From Mammaliicoccus sciuri (GTDB lineage Bacteria > Bacillota > Bacilli > Staphylococcales > Staphylococcaceae), in assembly GCF_002901825.1 (NCBI RefSeq), contig NZ_PPQD01000007.1:16241-80240 (forward strand): a DNA stretch of 64,000 nucleotides. The letters run 5' to 3'. A program made the position numbers and the translations under genes. The notes beneath the pieces are model-generated. The model ran no database searches. It was not told the DNA's origin and was given only the letters and a program-made list of their open reading frames with translations. Shown piece after piece: positions 8,050 through 17,460 of the stretch. Each line of letters opens with the position of its first letter. The first letter of the stretch is position 1.

Positions 8050-8886
8050 TTATTCATCTACTAAAAATCCATTTCCAAGAACGTCTCTTACGTCATGGAC
8101 AACGACAAATGCATTTTCATCAAATTTTCTAATCATGCGTTTTGTTCTAGAAAGTTGTGTCTTCGCAATAACGACATATAAGACATCTGTATCTTTCTTA
8201 GAATAATAGCCTCTACCATTTAGAATCGTACAACCACGACCAATTTGTTCATCAATCATTTTAGCGATTTGATCGGGATTTTGAGAAATGATTGTAACGG
8301 CTTTTTTAGGATTTAGACCTTCAATTACAAAGTCCATCACTTTTGTTCCTACATATAATGAAATCACTGTAAGTAACGCTTTTTCTAAAGGCATTACAGT
8401 AAGTGAGAACATCACGACGATAAGGTCAAAGAATAATAGAGCATATGATGTATTAACGTCTAAATACTTATGCGCTATTCGAGCAAGAATCGTCGTTCCA
8501 GCAGTCGTACCACCAGATAATACAATTAGTCCTATACCTAGACCAACCATGAAACCACCAAAGATTGTATTAATTAAAATTTCATTCGTATGCACAACCC
8601 AAGAGTCAGTTAGACCTAGAAATACAGAAATAGCAATAACAGCTATTATCGTATAAACAGTACTTCTCTTGCTTAAAAATTTATAACCTAACGCAATTAA
8701 AATAGCATTTAAAATAAACGTAGACCATGCAGGTGAAATGTCGAATGCATAAAGTAAGATTAAAGAAACCCCAGTTACGCCACCTTCACCTAAATTAGCA
8801 GAAATGATAAAGGCATTAACACCCGTAGCAAAAATAAAAGACCCTGCCAAAATTAATATCATATCTCGTAAAATTCTATTTTTCAT
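8050..8886 (-). CDS. YitT-family membrane protein (DUF161/DUF2179)
   Basis: A 278-residue protein with an N-terminal block of five to six membrane helices (ILAGSFIFATGVNAFIISANLGEGGVTG) and a soluble C-terminal DUF2179 domain (TIISQNPDQIAKMIDEQIGRGCTILNGRGYYSK). That is the normal YitT architecture and length. The family is widespread in Firmicutes; its biochemical function is not settled. The frame opens at 8982, but the ATG at 8884-8886 has a strong GAGGAGG site six bases upstream, so the extra 32 codons are probably not translated. It is a single gene, preceded by the 41-bp repeat array at 9061-9380. Confidence 0.85.
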   Translation of the reverse strand: MKNRILRDMILILAGSFIFATGVNAFIISANLGEGGVTGVSLILLYAFDISPAWSTFILNAILIALGYKFLSKRSTVYTIIAVIAISVFLGLTDSWVVHTNEILINTIFGGFMVGLGIGLIVLSGGTTAGTTILARIAHKYLDVNTSYALLFFDLIVVMFSLTVMPLEKALLTVISLYVGTKVMDFVIEGLNPKKAVTIISQNPDQIAKMIDEQIGRGCTILNGRGYYSKKDTDVLYVVIAKTQLSRTKRMIRKFDENAFVVVHDVRDVLGNGFLVDE

Positions 8887-9480
8887 GACCTTACCTCCTC
8901 TATATTTTTTAACAGACATATAGATACTACCACAATCCTCAAATCCCCTCAACATGCCGATTCTAAATAGAAGACGAATCATATAATGGATGTATAACGA
9001 TGATGTGAAGAAAGTAGTTTGAATTGAGTGAAGTGATGGAGGAGAGAGAAATAGGTGATGTCTTGGCTTTACTAGGAAGTTAAGCTATGACTTAGGGAAT
9101 CTCTTGGCTTTATTCAGGACTTAAGCCATGACTTAGGGAATCTCTTGGCTTTACTAGGAAGTTAAGCTATGACTTAGGCTATCTCTTGGCTTTATTCAGG
9201 CGTTAAGCCATGACTTAGGGAATCTCTTGGCTTTATTCAGGACTTAAGCCATGACTTGGGTGATGTCTTGGCTTTACTATGAAGTTAAGCTATGACTTAG
9301 GCTATCTCTTGGCTTTACTCAGTCGTTAAGCCATGACTTGGACTATCTCTTGGCTTTATTCAGACATTAAGCCACAACTCGTGTGTTTATTCCTCCTTTA
9401 ACTCACATCTTCCACTATCTTATATCTTCAATCTCCTTCATATTCACATTCGCCACTTAATTCAAACTGTCACCACCAAA
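8887..9480. other. Long intergenic region containing a 41-bp repeat array
   Basis: About 600 bp without a credible gene between the yitT-type start and the ldh terminator. Most of it is the tandem array at 9061-9380. The remainder is AT-rich, with no clear RNA gene or ORF with a ribosome binding site. Confidence 0.7.
9061..9380. repeat. Tandem 41-bp imperfect-palindrome array, copy 1 (8 units)
   Basis: Eight head-to-tail units begin with TCTTGGCTTTA (one TCTTGG per unit) at 9061, 9102, 9143, 9184, 9225, 9266, 9307 and 9348; the spacing is exactly 41 bp each time with no insertion or deletion. Each unit carries TGGCTT and AAGCCA (or AAGCTA) as inverted arms about ten bases apart. Units 1, 3 and 6 are a second subtype (ACTAGGAAGTTAAGCTATG); its arm still pairs in RNA through a G-U pair. 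A period of 41 cannot keep a reading frame, so the array is not coding. A second eight-unit array of the same family lies at 36422-36749. Confidence 0.95.
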
Positions 9481-9481
9481 A

Positions 9482-9520
9482 AAGTACCGACAAAATCGTT
9501 TCTAGATTTTGTCGGTACTA
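9482..9520 (-). terminator. Terminator of the lctP-ldh operon
   Basis: AGTACCGACAAAATC and GATTTTGTCGGTACT form a 15-pair perfect stem with a seven-base loop; a run of T follows on the minus strand. It lies 38 bp beyond the ldh stop codon. Confidence 0.92.
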
Positions 9521-9557
9521 CTGTCTTCGTATATTAAATCCCTGATATATCTTCCTC

Positions 9558-10523
<966 letters not shown>

Positions 10524-10534
10524 TCAATTTATAT

Positions 10535-12133
10535 TTATAAAATTATTGTTAAAATAAATGTCCATATACAGATGAATATTAAGAATCCTACGCTATATTT
10601 CAAAGTCATTTTGAGCAATTCAGACTCTTTACCAACTTCTCTAACAGCAGCTGTTGCAATTGCGATAGATTGTGGTGAGATTAATTTAGCTGCTACACCA
10701 CCTGCTGTATTTGCAGCAACTAACAATGGTCCACTTGTACCAATTTGACTAGCTACTGATGCTTGAATTGGTGCAAACAATGTGTTGTTATTTACAACTG
10801 AACCAGTCATGAATACACCTATCCAACCTAATACTGGAGATAGTATCGGGAAGATGTTACCAGCTTTTGCAATACCTTGTCCCATTGCACCTGTAAGTCC
10901 ACCATAAGTTGTAATTTTCGCGATGGCTAAAATAAAGCAGATTGTCAAAATTGGTAACCAAAGTTCTTTAATTGTTACGCCTAATAAATTAAAGGCATCA
11001 CTGAACTTAAAGTGTTTCGAAATGAGTATTGTGATCACTACTGAAATTAATATTGCAGTACCTGTTGCACTAAATATGTCGATTTTTAATGTAATCAGTT
11101 TATTTGTAATTTCATTAAATGTTCCTGGAATATTTATATTCCATACTAATGAAGAAAGTAAACCACCTTCAGCAAATAAAGCTTTGAAAAATGGTGCACT
11201 CCATATCATGACAAAAATCGTTAAAATATAGAATGGGCTCCATGCATACATAATGGATTTAACAGAATGTTTCTTTGTTTCCAATACTTCTTGATCTGAA
11301 ACTCTGAAAATATTTTGAGGTTGGTAATATTTTGAGAAAATTGCTAATGCAACCATTGATAATAATGGTGGTATAATATCAGCCAATTCTGGACCTTGGA
11401 AATACGTAATCAATATTTGTAAGCCAGTATATGTTGTACTTACAACAAGTATCATCGGTAAAATTTCTTTCACACCTTTAAATCCATCTAATATCATGAC
11501 AAGTAAAAACGGAATAAAGAAGTTCAGGATTGGGAGTGTAAGTGTTGAAATCTGTGATACTTCAAGCGCTGAAATATTACCGTGAAGACCTAAACTATCT
11601 ATAATACCAACTGGAATACCTATAGCACCAAAAGCGCCTGCTGCTCCGTTAGAAATTAAACAAAGCATTGCTGCCTGTAAAGGTTTAAAACCAATTTGAA
11701 TTAACAATACACTACATATTGCGATAGGGACACCAAAACCAGCAGCACCTTCTAAAAATGCATTAAAACTAAAACCTATTAATAATAATTGGATACGTTG
11801 GTCTTGAGAAATACCTGAAATACTATCTTGAATGATACTAAATTGTCCTGTACCAATTGAAACTTTGTATAACCATACTGCCATTACGACAATATAGCCT
11901 ATTGGAAGAATACCTTGAAAGAATCCTTCTGTTATAGCACCAATCGCCACAGTATGTGGTAATTCGAAGATAAATGATGCAATGAGTAAAGTTACAATAA
12001 GTGTCGTAATAGATGCATAAATACCTTTCATTTTAAAAACTGTTAAACATAATAGAAATAATATAATCGGTATACTAGCAACAATTGCTGATAGTGTAAC
12101 GTTGTCTAATGGATTTATATTATTTAGTAGCAC
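10535..12133 (-). CDS. lctP: L-lactate permease LctP
   Basis: A 532-residue lactate permease (LctP/LldP family) with 12 or more membrane helices. Family blocks include LLIGFSFNAFLEGAAGFGVPIAI, KITTYGGLTGAMGQGIAKAG, GWIGVFMTGSVVNNNTLFAP and KLISPQSIAIATAAV. It moves L-lactate with protons across the membrane. The frame can be opened at a TTG at 12142, but no ribosome binding site fits it. The GTG at 12131-12133, nine bases after AAGAAG, gives an N-terminus (LLNNINPLDN) and length close to S. aureus LctP. It is the first gene of lctP-ldh, and the promoter upstream has two Rex-type operators. Confidence 0.93.
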   Translation of the reverse strand: MLLNNINPLDNVTLSAIVASIPIILFLLCLTVFKMKGIYASITTLIVTLLIASFIFELPHTVAIGAITEGFFQGILPIGYIVVMAVWLYKVSIGTGQFSIIQDSISGISQDQRIQLLLIGFSFNAFLEGAAGFGVPIAICSVLLIQIGFKPLQAAMLCLISNGAAGAFGAIGIPVGIIDSLGLHGNISALEVSQISTLTLPILNFFIPFLLVMILDGFKGVKEILPMILVVSTTYTGLQILITYFQGPELADIIPPLLSMVALAIFSKYYQPQNIFRVSDQEVLETKKHSVKSIMYAWSPFYILTIFVMIWSAPFFKALFAEGGLLSSLVWNINIPGTFNEITNKLITLKIDIFSATGTAILISVVITILISKHFKFSDAFNLLGVTIKELWLPILTICFILAIAKITTYGGLTGAMGQGIAKAGNIFPILSPVLGWIGVFMTGSVVNNNTLFAPIQASVASQIGTSGPLLVAANTAGGVAAKLISPQSIAIATAAVREVGKESELLKMTLKYSVGFLIFICIWTFILTIIL

Positions 12134-12185
12134 AATGAACAACTTCTTTCTTATTTTTATTTTTCAAGATGCGCATCTTTAACTT

Positions 12186-12203
12186 TTGTGATTCTTTTCA
12201 CAA
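12186..12203 (-). promoter_or_regulatory. Rex operator 1 of lctP-ldh
   Basis: TTGTGATTCTTTTCACAA matches the staphylococcal Rex consensus TTGTGAAWWWWTTCACAA at 16 of 18 positions. It lies immediately downstream of the predicted -10 box (12208-12213), a position that would block transcription. NADH-responsive repression is inferred. Confidence 0.85.
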
Positions 12204-12207
12204 TGTA

Positions 12208-12236
12208 AATATAGCACCTCAATTTCTTGAGGTCAA
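12208..12236 (-). promoter_or_regulatory. Promoter of lctP-ldh with palindromic spacer
   Basis: On the minus strand TTGACC (12231-12236) and TATATT (12208-12213) are separated by 17 bases, a good SigA promoter. The spacer with flanking bases contains the inverted repeat CCTCAATTTCTTGAGG (12217-12232), which could be a further operator. Confidence 0.82.
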
Positions 12237-12253
12237 TAGGTTTTACGCATATT

Positions 12254-12271
12254 TTGTGAAAATATTCACGA
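12254..12271 (-). promoter_or_regulatory. Rex operator 2 of lctP-ldh
   Basis: TTGTGAAAATATTCACGA matches the Rex consensus at 17 of 18 positions. It lies 17 bp upstream of the -35 box, so the promoter is bracketed by two Rex sites. Confidence 0.85.
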
Positions 12272-12371
12272 TTTATTTACTACTGGTTTTTTGATTTTTA
12301 TTGAATCCTTTGCTCTATCTAAATGGTTGCGTTTTCATTATTTCTCATATTTTTTTAATTTTTTATAATAA

Positions 12372-12408
12372 AAACAAGATCCTGAAATATTTTTCTAGGA
12401 TCTTGTTC
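12372..12408 (-). terminator. Terminator of abcA
   Basis: AACAAGATCCT and AGGATCTTGTT form an 11-pair stem followed on the minus strand by TTTTTA. It lies ten bases after the abcA stop codon. Confidence 0.88.
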
Positions 12409-12417
12409 AATACTATA

Positions 12418-14139
12418 TTATTCAGTTAAACTTTGCGTATTTACAAAATGTCTATACTTTTCATGAGATGCTAATAATTCTTGATGTGTACCTACACCTG
12501 TAATTTGACCTTTATCTAAAAATACAATTTGATTCGCTTTTTTAATCGTAGCAAGTCTATGTGCGATCACAATAGTTGTGCGATCTTTCATTAATTCATT
12601 TAATGCTTGTTGAATGTAGAATTCACTTTCACTATCTAAATTAGCTGTCGCTTCATCTAATAGTAAAATATCTGGATTCTTAATGAAACTCCGTGCGATA
12701 TCTATACGTTGTCTTTGCCCGCCAGATAATTTTGTACCTCTTTCACCGATTTCTGTATCAAACCCTTGTGGAAATGCCATTATAAAATCATAACATCGTG
12801 CCATCTTCGTATAGTGTACAAGTGTTTCTTCTTCTACTTCTGAATAGACACCATATGTTAAATTATCTCTTATCGTCCCTGACATCATTGCATTAGATTG
12901 CATAACATATCCAATTTTCTGTCGCCAATATTTTAAAGATATATCATCTATTGGTTGGTTTCCGTATAATATTTGGCCGTGATCGATTGGATAAAGTCTT
13001 TCAATTAAACTGAACAGCGTACTTTTTCCTGAGCCAGAAGGACCAACAAATGCCGTAACTTCTGCAGATCGAATAGATAAAGATAAATCTTTAATAACGG
13101 AATGAGCTTCATATCCAAATGAAACATTTTCAAATGTAATATCTTGATGATTCGTAATCGGTTGATTATGATCATCGCCTCTTTTTTCAGCTTCTTCTTG
13201 ATAAATCTCATAGATACGTTCACTTGCGCCGACAGCTTTCTTATAATCCGTTAAAAACATTGAAAAATTCAAAATTGGCGCTGATAATTGCACGACATAG
13301 AATATCATTGCGACCAAAGTACCTGCAGTAATCGCTCCACTCGAAACTCTAATACCACCAAAACCAAGTATCACAGCTACTGTTAACGTCATAATAACGC
13401 CTGAAAGCGGGGAAATAATTGCTCTGATTTTAGCTTCTTTTAAACCAAGATCATATATGCCTAATAAAGTTCCTTTTGTTTTTTCGAGTTCTTTTTCTTC
13501 TGAAGTTGTCACTTTAACTAATTTTATTTCAGTCAGCACTCTTCCTAATATACCGCTGAATCTAGATATCTCAGTTTGTGTGTCTCTTGAAATTTTACCC
13601 ATTTTTCGTCCTAAAGGTACCATTATTCCTATAAATATGGGTAAGATTAGAAATGTCATGAGCGTCATTTGCCAATCTAAAATAAATAACATCACTATCG
13701 AACCAATAAGTGTTAACAATGATGGTAATACGCTAGGTGCTTTTTCAGAGATAAATAAGTTAATCACATTCGTATCATCTGTAATTCTACTCATCAATTG
13801 TCCACTTTCATTTTTGTCAAAGAAACTCATTTTCAAATTGATTAAATGCTTCCAGAGCTTTTCCCTAATTGAATAAATTGTTTTTTCACCAATCTTGCTT
13901 AGTAAATATGTCCCAATACCACTCAAGACTGCATTTACTAAAAATACGCCTATAAATAGCCAAACCATTCTTAAATCTAAACTTTCTGCATTAAATGTAT
14001 CTACTAATTTCCCAGTAAATAATGGTACAAGCAAACCACTAAGACTACCTAAAATTGAAAGTGTCATAGCCGTAAACACTAATTTTTTAGGCCAGTCTAC
14101 CTTTTTTAGTAAATAAAGCAGAGGATTTTGTTTTGTCAT
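12418..14139 (-). CDS. abcA: ABC exporter AbcA (fused permease and ATPase)
   Basis: A 573-residue half-transporter: an N-terminal six-helix exporter domain (residues about 15-310) with LSKIGEKTIYSIREKLW and FFDKNESGQLMSRITDDT, then an ATPase domain with Walker A GPSGSGKST, signature LSGGQRQRIDIARS, Walker B ILLLDEAT and the switch region AHRLAT. It probably acts as a homodimer. The order with a divergent pbp4 is that of S. aureus abcA-pbp4, where AbcA exports drugs and phenol-soluble modulins and the pair is co-regulated. The frame opens at 14202, but GAGG eight bases before the ATG at 14137-14139 and the N-terminus MTKQNPLL, which resembles AbcA, support the shorter form. Confidence 0.92.
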   Translation of the reverse strand: MTKQNPLLYLLKKVDWPKKLVFTAMTLSILGSLSGLLVPLFTGKLVDTFNAESLDLRMVWLFIGVFLVNAVLSGIGTYLLSKIGEKTIYSIREKLWKHLINLKMSFFDKNESGQLMSRITDDTNVINLFISEKAPSVLPSLLTLIGSIVMLFILDWQMTLMTFLILPIFIGIMVPLGRKMGKISRDTQTEISRFSGILGRVLTEIKLVKVTTSEEKELEKTKGTLLGIYDLGLKEAKIRAIISPLSGVIMTLTVAVILGFGGIRVSSGAITAGTLVAMIFYVVQLSAPILNFSMFLTDYKKAVGASERIYEIYQEEAEKRGDDHNQPITNHQDITFENVSFGYEAHSVIKDLSLSIRSAEVTAFVGPSGSGKSTLFSLIERLYPIDHGQILYGNQPIDDISLKYWRQKIGYVMQSNAMMSGTIRDNLTYGVYSEVEEETLVHYTKMARCYDFIMAFPQGFDTEIGERGTKLSGGQRQRIDIARSFIKNPDILLLDEATANLDSESEFYIQQALNELMKDRTTIVIAHRLATIKKANQIVFLDKGQITGVGTHQELLASHEKYRHFVNTQSLTE

Positions 14140-14324
14140 TTTAATAACCTCTTCACTAAAGTTAATGATATAGTTATATTTTACAGCATTGAGATTATAC
14201 ATACCAAATTTAAAATATGTTCACAAAAAATTAACGTTCATTTGTTATCTTATTGTAGGGTAGTTAATTAATATATGTTAGAATGATATAGTTAATTTTA
14301 AAAATAAATAAAGAGGTCTTATCC

Positions 14325-15692
14325 ATGAAAAAAAGTCTATTATTATTTTTTGCATTACTTATATTGAGCATACCGGTAACTCAAAATGCTTATGCAGCGG
14401 ATAATCCGAAATCACCAACACAAGTAGCCAATGAGAATGGATACTCACTCGGTGAAATCTATGAACCTGAAGGCGCTATTAACTATAGTTCTGAGACTGG
14501 TCAAATTATGTATGAATATAAAATAGATGCTAAATGGTATCCAGCAAGTATGTCTAAATTAATGACATTATATTTAACTGAGAAAGCAATCAATAGTGGT
14601 AAACTTGATAAAAATGCTAAAGTTAAAATGACGGATGAAGAATATCGTTTATCTACATTACCAGAATTAAGTAATACAAAATTGTATCCAGGAGATGTAT
14701 ATACAATCTCTGAACTTATGCAAATAACCGTTTCTAACTCTTCAAATGCAGGTGCGATGATTTTAGGAAGAGAAACGATGAAAGCTGAGAACTTAGCTTC
14801 TGCTAAAAAGATAGATAAAAAAGATAAAGACTCCAATAAAAATACTGCATCTAAACAACAAAAAAAGGATTTAGATTCTGACTTTGTTGACTACATGAAT
14901 GAAACAGCAAAGAAATTAGGTATGGAACATACAAAATTCTACAATGCCAACGGTGCTTCTAATAATTTATTATTAGAATATAAAGCAAAACGATATCAAT
15001 CAGATGAGGATAATTATTCAACATCTAGAGACTATGCAATTTTAACGCAACATCTTGTAAAACAGTATCCTGATATTTTAGAATACACTAAAAAAGTTGC
15101 CCCTACTGTTCACTACGTTACATATTATACGTATAATCATTCACTTGAAGGTGCAGATATGTCACTTAAAGGTACAGATGGTCTAAAAACGGGTTCTAGT
15201 GATACAGCGGACTATAACCACAGTCTTTCTACTAAGAGAGATGGATTAAGAATTAACCAAATTCTCTTTGGTGCCGGAGACTATAATAGTGTCGGTGGTG
15301 AGAAAGAACGTAATATGATGGGTAATAGCTTGATGGAAAAATCATTCAAAGAATATGAATGGAAAAAAGTATTATCTAAAGGGACTCAAAAAATTAATGG
15401 CAAGAAATATTATGTAACAGAAGATTTATATGATGTCGTTCGTAAAGGCGTAGATTATAAAGTTGTACTTAAAGATGGACGTGCAAGCATTGATTATAAC
15501 CGATCTTATATCAATGATAGCTATGGTCCACCATCTGTAAAAGTAGAAACGCCAAGTAAACATAAATTTAACGAAACAAAGAAAAAAGTAACAAGTACTG
15601 ATAATAGACCTATTATTATGACAGCATCTATTTTACTTGCTATCGGTATTATCCTTTTATTAACTTGGTTAATCAAGCGTAAGAAAAAATAA
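14325..15692 (+). CDS. pbp4: Penicillin-binding protein 4, D-alanyl-D-alanine carboxypeptidase
   Basis: A 455-residue low-molecular-mass PBP. A signal peptide (residues 1-24, ending NAYA) precedes the catalytic domain, and a C-terminal helix (about 432-450) with RKKK anchors it outside the membrane. The three active-site motifs are present: SMSK at 75-78, SSN at 139-141 and KTG at 288-290. In S. aureus PBP4 makes extra peptidoglycan cross-links and affects beta-lactam resistance. It is divergent from abcA, as in S. aureus. The protein is about 24 residues longer than S. aureus PBP4; much of the excess is a lysine-rich insertion at about 157-185 between the second and third motifs. Its terminator overlaps the start region of the next gene. 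Confidence 0.94.
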   Translation: MKKSLLLFFALLILSIPVTQNAYAADNPKSPTQVANENGYSLGEIYEPEGAINYSSETGQIMYEYKIDAKWYPASMSKLMTLYLTEKAINSGKLDKNAKVKMTDEEYRLSTLPELSNTKLYPGDVYTISELMQITVSNSSNAGAMILGRETMKAENLASAKKIDKKDKDSNKNTASKQQKKDLDSDFVDYMNETAKKLGMEHTKFYNANGASNNLLLEYKAKRYQSDEDNYSTSRDYAILTQHLVKQYPDILEYTKKVAPTVHYVTYYTYNHSLEGADMSLKGTDGLKTGSSDTADYNHSLSTKRDGLRINQILFGAGDYNSVGGEKERNMMGNSLMEKSFKEYEWKKVLSKGTQKINGKKYYVTEDLYDVVRKGVDYKVVLKDGRASIDYNRSYINDSYGPPSVKVETPSKHKFNETKKKVTSTDNRPIIMTASILLAIGIILLLTWLIKRKKK

Positions 15693-15722
15693 TAACGGAT
15701 ATTAAGTCTTAAGTCCGACAAC

Positions 15723-15781
15723 AAAAACGTCACTTTAGTGTAGAATAGTCTTAAACTATTCAATACGAGGTGACGTTTTTT
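15723..15781 (+). terminator. Terminator of pbp4 overlapping the next gene's ribosome binding site
   Basis: AAAAACGTCAC (15723-15733) pairs with GTGACGTTTTT (15770-15780), and GAATAGT pairs with ACTATTC inside, giving a two-storey hairpin ending in a T run. The right arm contains the GAGGTG ribosome binding site of the M50 peptidase gene, and the T run abuts its TTG start at 15781. Confidence 0.85.
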
Positions 15782-16530
15782 TGATTCAATTTTTACCGAA
15801 TTTTCTATCAGAACCAATTAATTTATCCTTAACAATGATAACGATCATCGCGCTTATATATGTATTTGTTCATCATAGAAGACAACAACCCATTTTAAGT
15901 TTAATCGATATTATTCTAGGATATTTTCCAATACTCATCCATGAGATGGGTCATGTTATAGCAAATAAACTATCAGGTGGTAAGCCTAAAGACCTCGTAG
16001 TTGTTTGGCGTCGTAAAGAGCGTATGGAAACCGGTAGACAAGGTTACGCCGTTACTGGTTCTAAATCACGATTAAATCAATTTATAACGACTTTATTCGG
16101 TTATATCATGCCGCCAATTATGTTGATTTTAGGTGTGTGGCTTAAACATCACACATTCGGACCTATTTTCTTAATCATTCTTCTGATTATGTTTTTATTC
16201 TATGTCATATTAACATCTAAGAAATTTATCCCAAGTATCATTCTCGTCATTATTGCACTAGCTTTATATGAAGTACTGTCTGCACCGAATATACATGACT
16301 TTGGACAAATCATTACGTATATTTATCACATTAGTTTAGGAACATTATTAGGTGAAGTCGCACAATCAAGTATTACAATATTCCTATTAACATTCTCTCG
16401 TTCAAGACAAGAATGGGATGGTAGTCAGTTAAAACAGCTCACTAAAATTCCAACTATTTTCTTTAGTGTCATATGGATAGCAATTAATGTATATGCGGTT
16501 ATGTATACTTTTAATATTTTATGGCCATAG
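15781..16530 (+). CDS. Membrane-bound M50-family metallopeptidase
   Basis: A 249-residue polytopic membrane protein with the zinc-protease motif HEMGH at residues 54-58 inside a hydrophobic segment (LGYFPILIHEMGHVIANKLSGG shortened here to its core), as in site-2-protease-like M50 peptidases. About six further hydrophobic stretches follow. No PDZ domain is visible, and a second conserved motif is unclear, so proteolytic activity is inferred. The start is a TTG eight bases after GAGGTG; the first in-frame ATG (15835) has no ribosome binding site. The binding site is buried in the pbp4 terminator hairpin, so expression would depend on a local promoter or on read-through. Substrate unknown. Confidence 0.78.
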   Translation: MIQFLPNFLSEPINLSLTMITIIALIYVFVHHRRQQPILSLIDIILGYFPILIHEMGHVIANKLSGGKPKDLVVVWRRKERMETGRQGYAVTGSKSRLNQFITTLFGYIMPPIMLILGVWLKHHTFGPIFLIILLIMFLFYVILTSKKFIPSIILVIIALALYEVLSAPNIHDFGQIITYIYHISLGTLLGEVAQSSITIFLLTFSRSRQEWDGSQLKQLTKIPTIFFSVIWIAINVYAVMYTFNILWP

Positions 16531-16537
16531 ATATTGG

Positions 16538-16674
16538 AACTTTTAATATGAAGTCTTCGCGTAGTATAATTCGACTTTATACTTTACTGCACGATATCTC
16601 TTAGTCTTCGTGCGTTATATTCTGATTTTGCACCTTAGCGCACGATATCTCTTAGTCTTCGTGCGTTATATTGT
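16538..16674. repeat. 51-bp repeat family A, two clear units plus a degenerate one
   Basis: GCACGATATCTCTTAGTCTT occurs at 16589 and 16640, exactly 51 bp apart, each followed by CGTGCGTTATATT. CGCACGA and TCGTGCG are inverted arms of seven bases around a 13-base loop. A degenerate preceding unit includes AAGTCTTCGCG at 16551. Related units lie at 60651-60716. It occupies the gap between the converging M50 peptidase and mntR genes. Confidence 0.85.
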
Positions 16675-16687
16675 ATCCATTAACAAA

Positions 16688-16730
16688 AAACCAGCAGAAA
16701 TTCATTCGTTTGAATTTCTGCTGGTTTTTA
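16688..16730. terminator. Bidirectional terminator before mntR
   Basis: ACCAGCAGAAATTCA and TGAATTTCTGCTGGT form a 15-pair perfect stem with a six-base loop, flanked by A and T runs. It ends transcription of mntR and of the converging peptidase gene. Confidence 0.92.
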
Positions 16731-16734
16731 CTTA

Positions 16735-17385
16735 TTAAGCTGTTTTTATACCAAACAAATATGATGCATTTGTTTCGCTTATCATAATTGTTTTATCTTT
16801 AAGTTTAAGTTCTATGAGTTGGTTTAAGCTATCTTTATTGCTAATTGTTACTACATCTCCAATATGCAATTCTTGATTACTTAAATAATCTAGGAGATTC
16901 ACGTAATCCATTACACGTTTAATTTCAACGTCATCTCCAATTTCAAACTCATTTAATGATGTGTTATAAATTTCTTCTAGTTGATTCTCTCTTGGAATAA
17001 TACCACCATGCGGACAAGTTGTTGGGTAACCCATTAACTTATCTATCTTATCTATAAAACGGTCAGATACACGATGTTCCAGTATTTCTGCTTCTTCGTG
17101 AACCTCATCCCAAGTATATTCAAGTTCTTCTATTAAGAATCGCTCTATTAGTCTATGTCTTTTAATAATATTTGTTGTATGATCTAAACCCTTTTGAGTT
17201 AATTTCACACCTTTATATGGACGAATATCTACATAATCATCCTTTTTCAAACGTAACATCATTTCACTTACTGATGAAGGTTTAATATTTAAATCTTGCG
17301 CTAAATTCTTATTGGATACGTAATCTGTTGTGCCATTTAATCCAAAAATCGCTTTTAAGTAGTCTTCTTGTTCTTCAGTCAACAT
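16735..17385 (-). CDS. mntR: Manganese-responsive DtxR-family repressor MntR
   Basis: A 216-residue DtxR/MntR regulator: an N-terminal winged helix (residues 1-65, SNKNLAQDLNIKPSSVSEMMLRL as recognition region), a metal-binding dimer domain (RHRLIERFLIEEL, EAEILEHRVSD, PTTCPHGG) and a C-terminal FeoA/SH3-like domain (about 145-215). Length and layout match staphylococcal MntR. It is divergent from mntABC, and a 20-bp perfect palindrome overlies the downstream part of the mntA promoter, its probable operator. Its own terminator lies four bases beyond its stop. Confidence 0.93.
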   Translation of the reverse strand: MLTEEQEDYLKAIFGLNGTTDYVSNKNLAQDLNIKPSSVSEMMLRLKKDDYVDIRPYKGVKLTQKGLDHTTNIIKRHRLIERFLIEELEYTWDEVHEEAEILEHRVSDRFIDKIDKLMGYPTTCPHGGIIPRENQLEEIYNTSLNEFEIGDDVEIKRVMDYVNLLDYLSNQELHIGDVVTISNKDSLNQLIELKLKDKTIMISETNASYLFGIKTA

Positions 17386-17442
17386 CTACTCTGACCTCAC
17401 TTTTATTATCGTATATTTATTGTACCACGATTTATTTTTACA

Positions 17443-17460
17443 GGCTATCTCTTGACTTTA
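17443..17460 (+). repeat. Solo fragment of the 41-bp repeat within the mntABC promoter
   Basis: GGCTATCTCTTGACTTTA differs at one base from GGCTATCTCTTGGCTTTA, the leading half of units in the arrays at 9061 and 36422. The single difference (G to A) creates the TTGACT -35 box of mntA. No right-hand arm follows. Confidence 0.6.

Noticed and set aside
9061..9380. CRISPR array, because of direct repeats with a regular period (also 36422-36749, 56181-56416 and 63766-64000)
   Set aside because: The whole unit is repeated with small changes; there are no unique spacers between conserved repeats, and no cas genes are in the window.
13457..13876. Plus-strand ORF of 139 codons opposite abcA
   Set aside because: Antisense shadow of a well conserved ABC exporter with no start signal.
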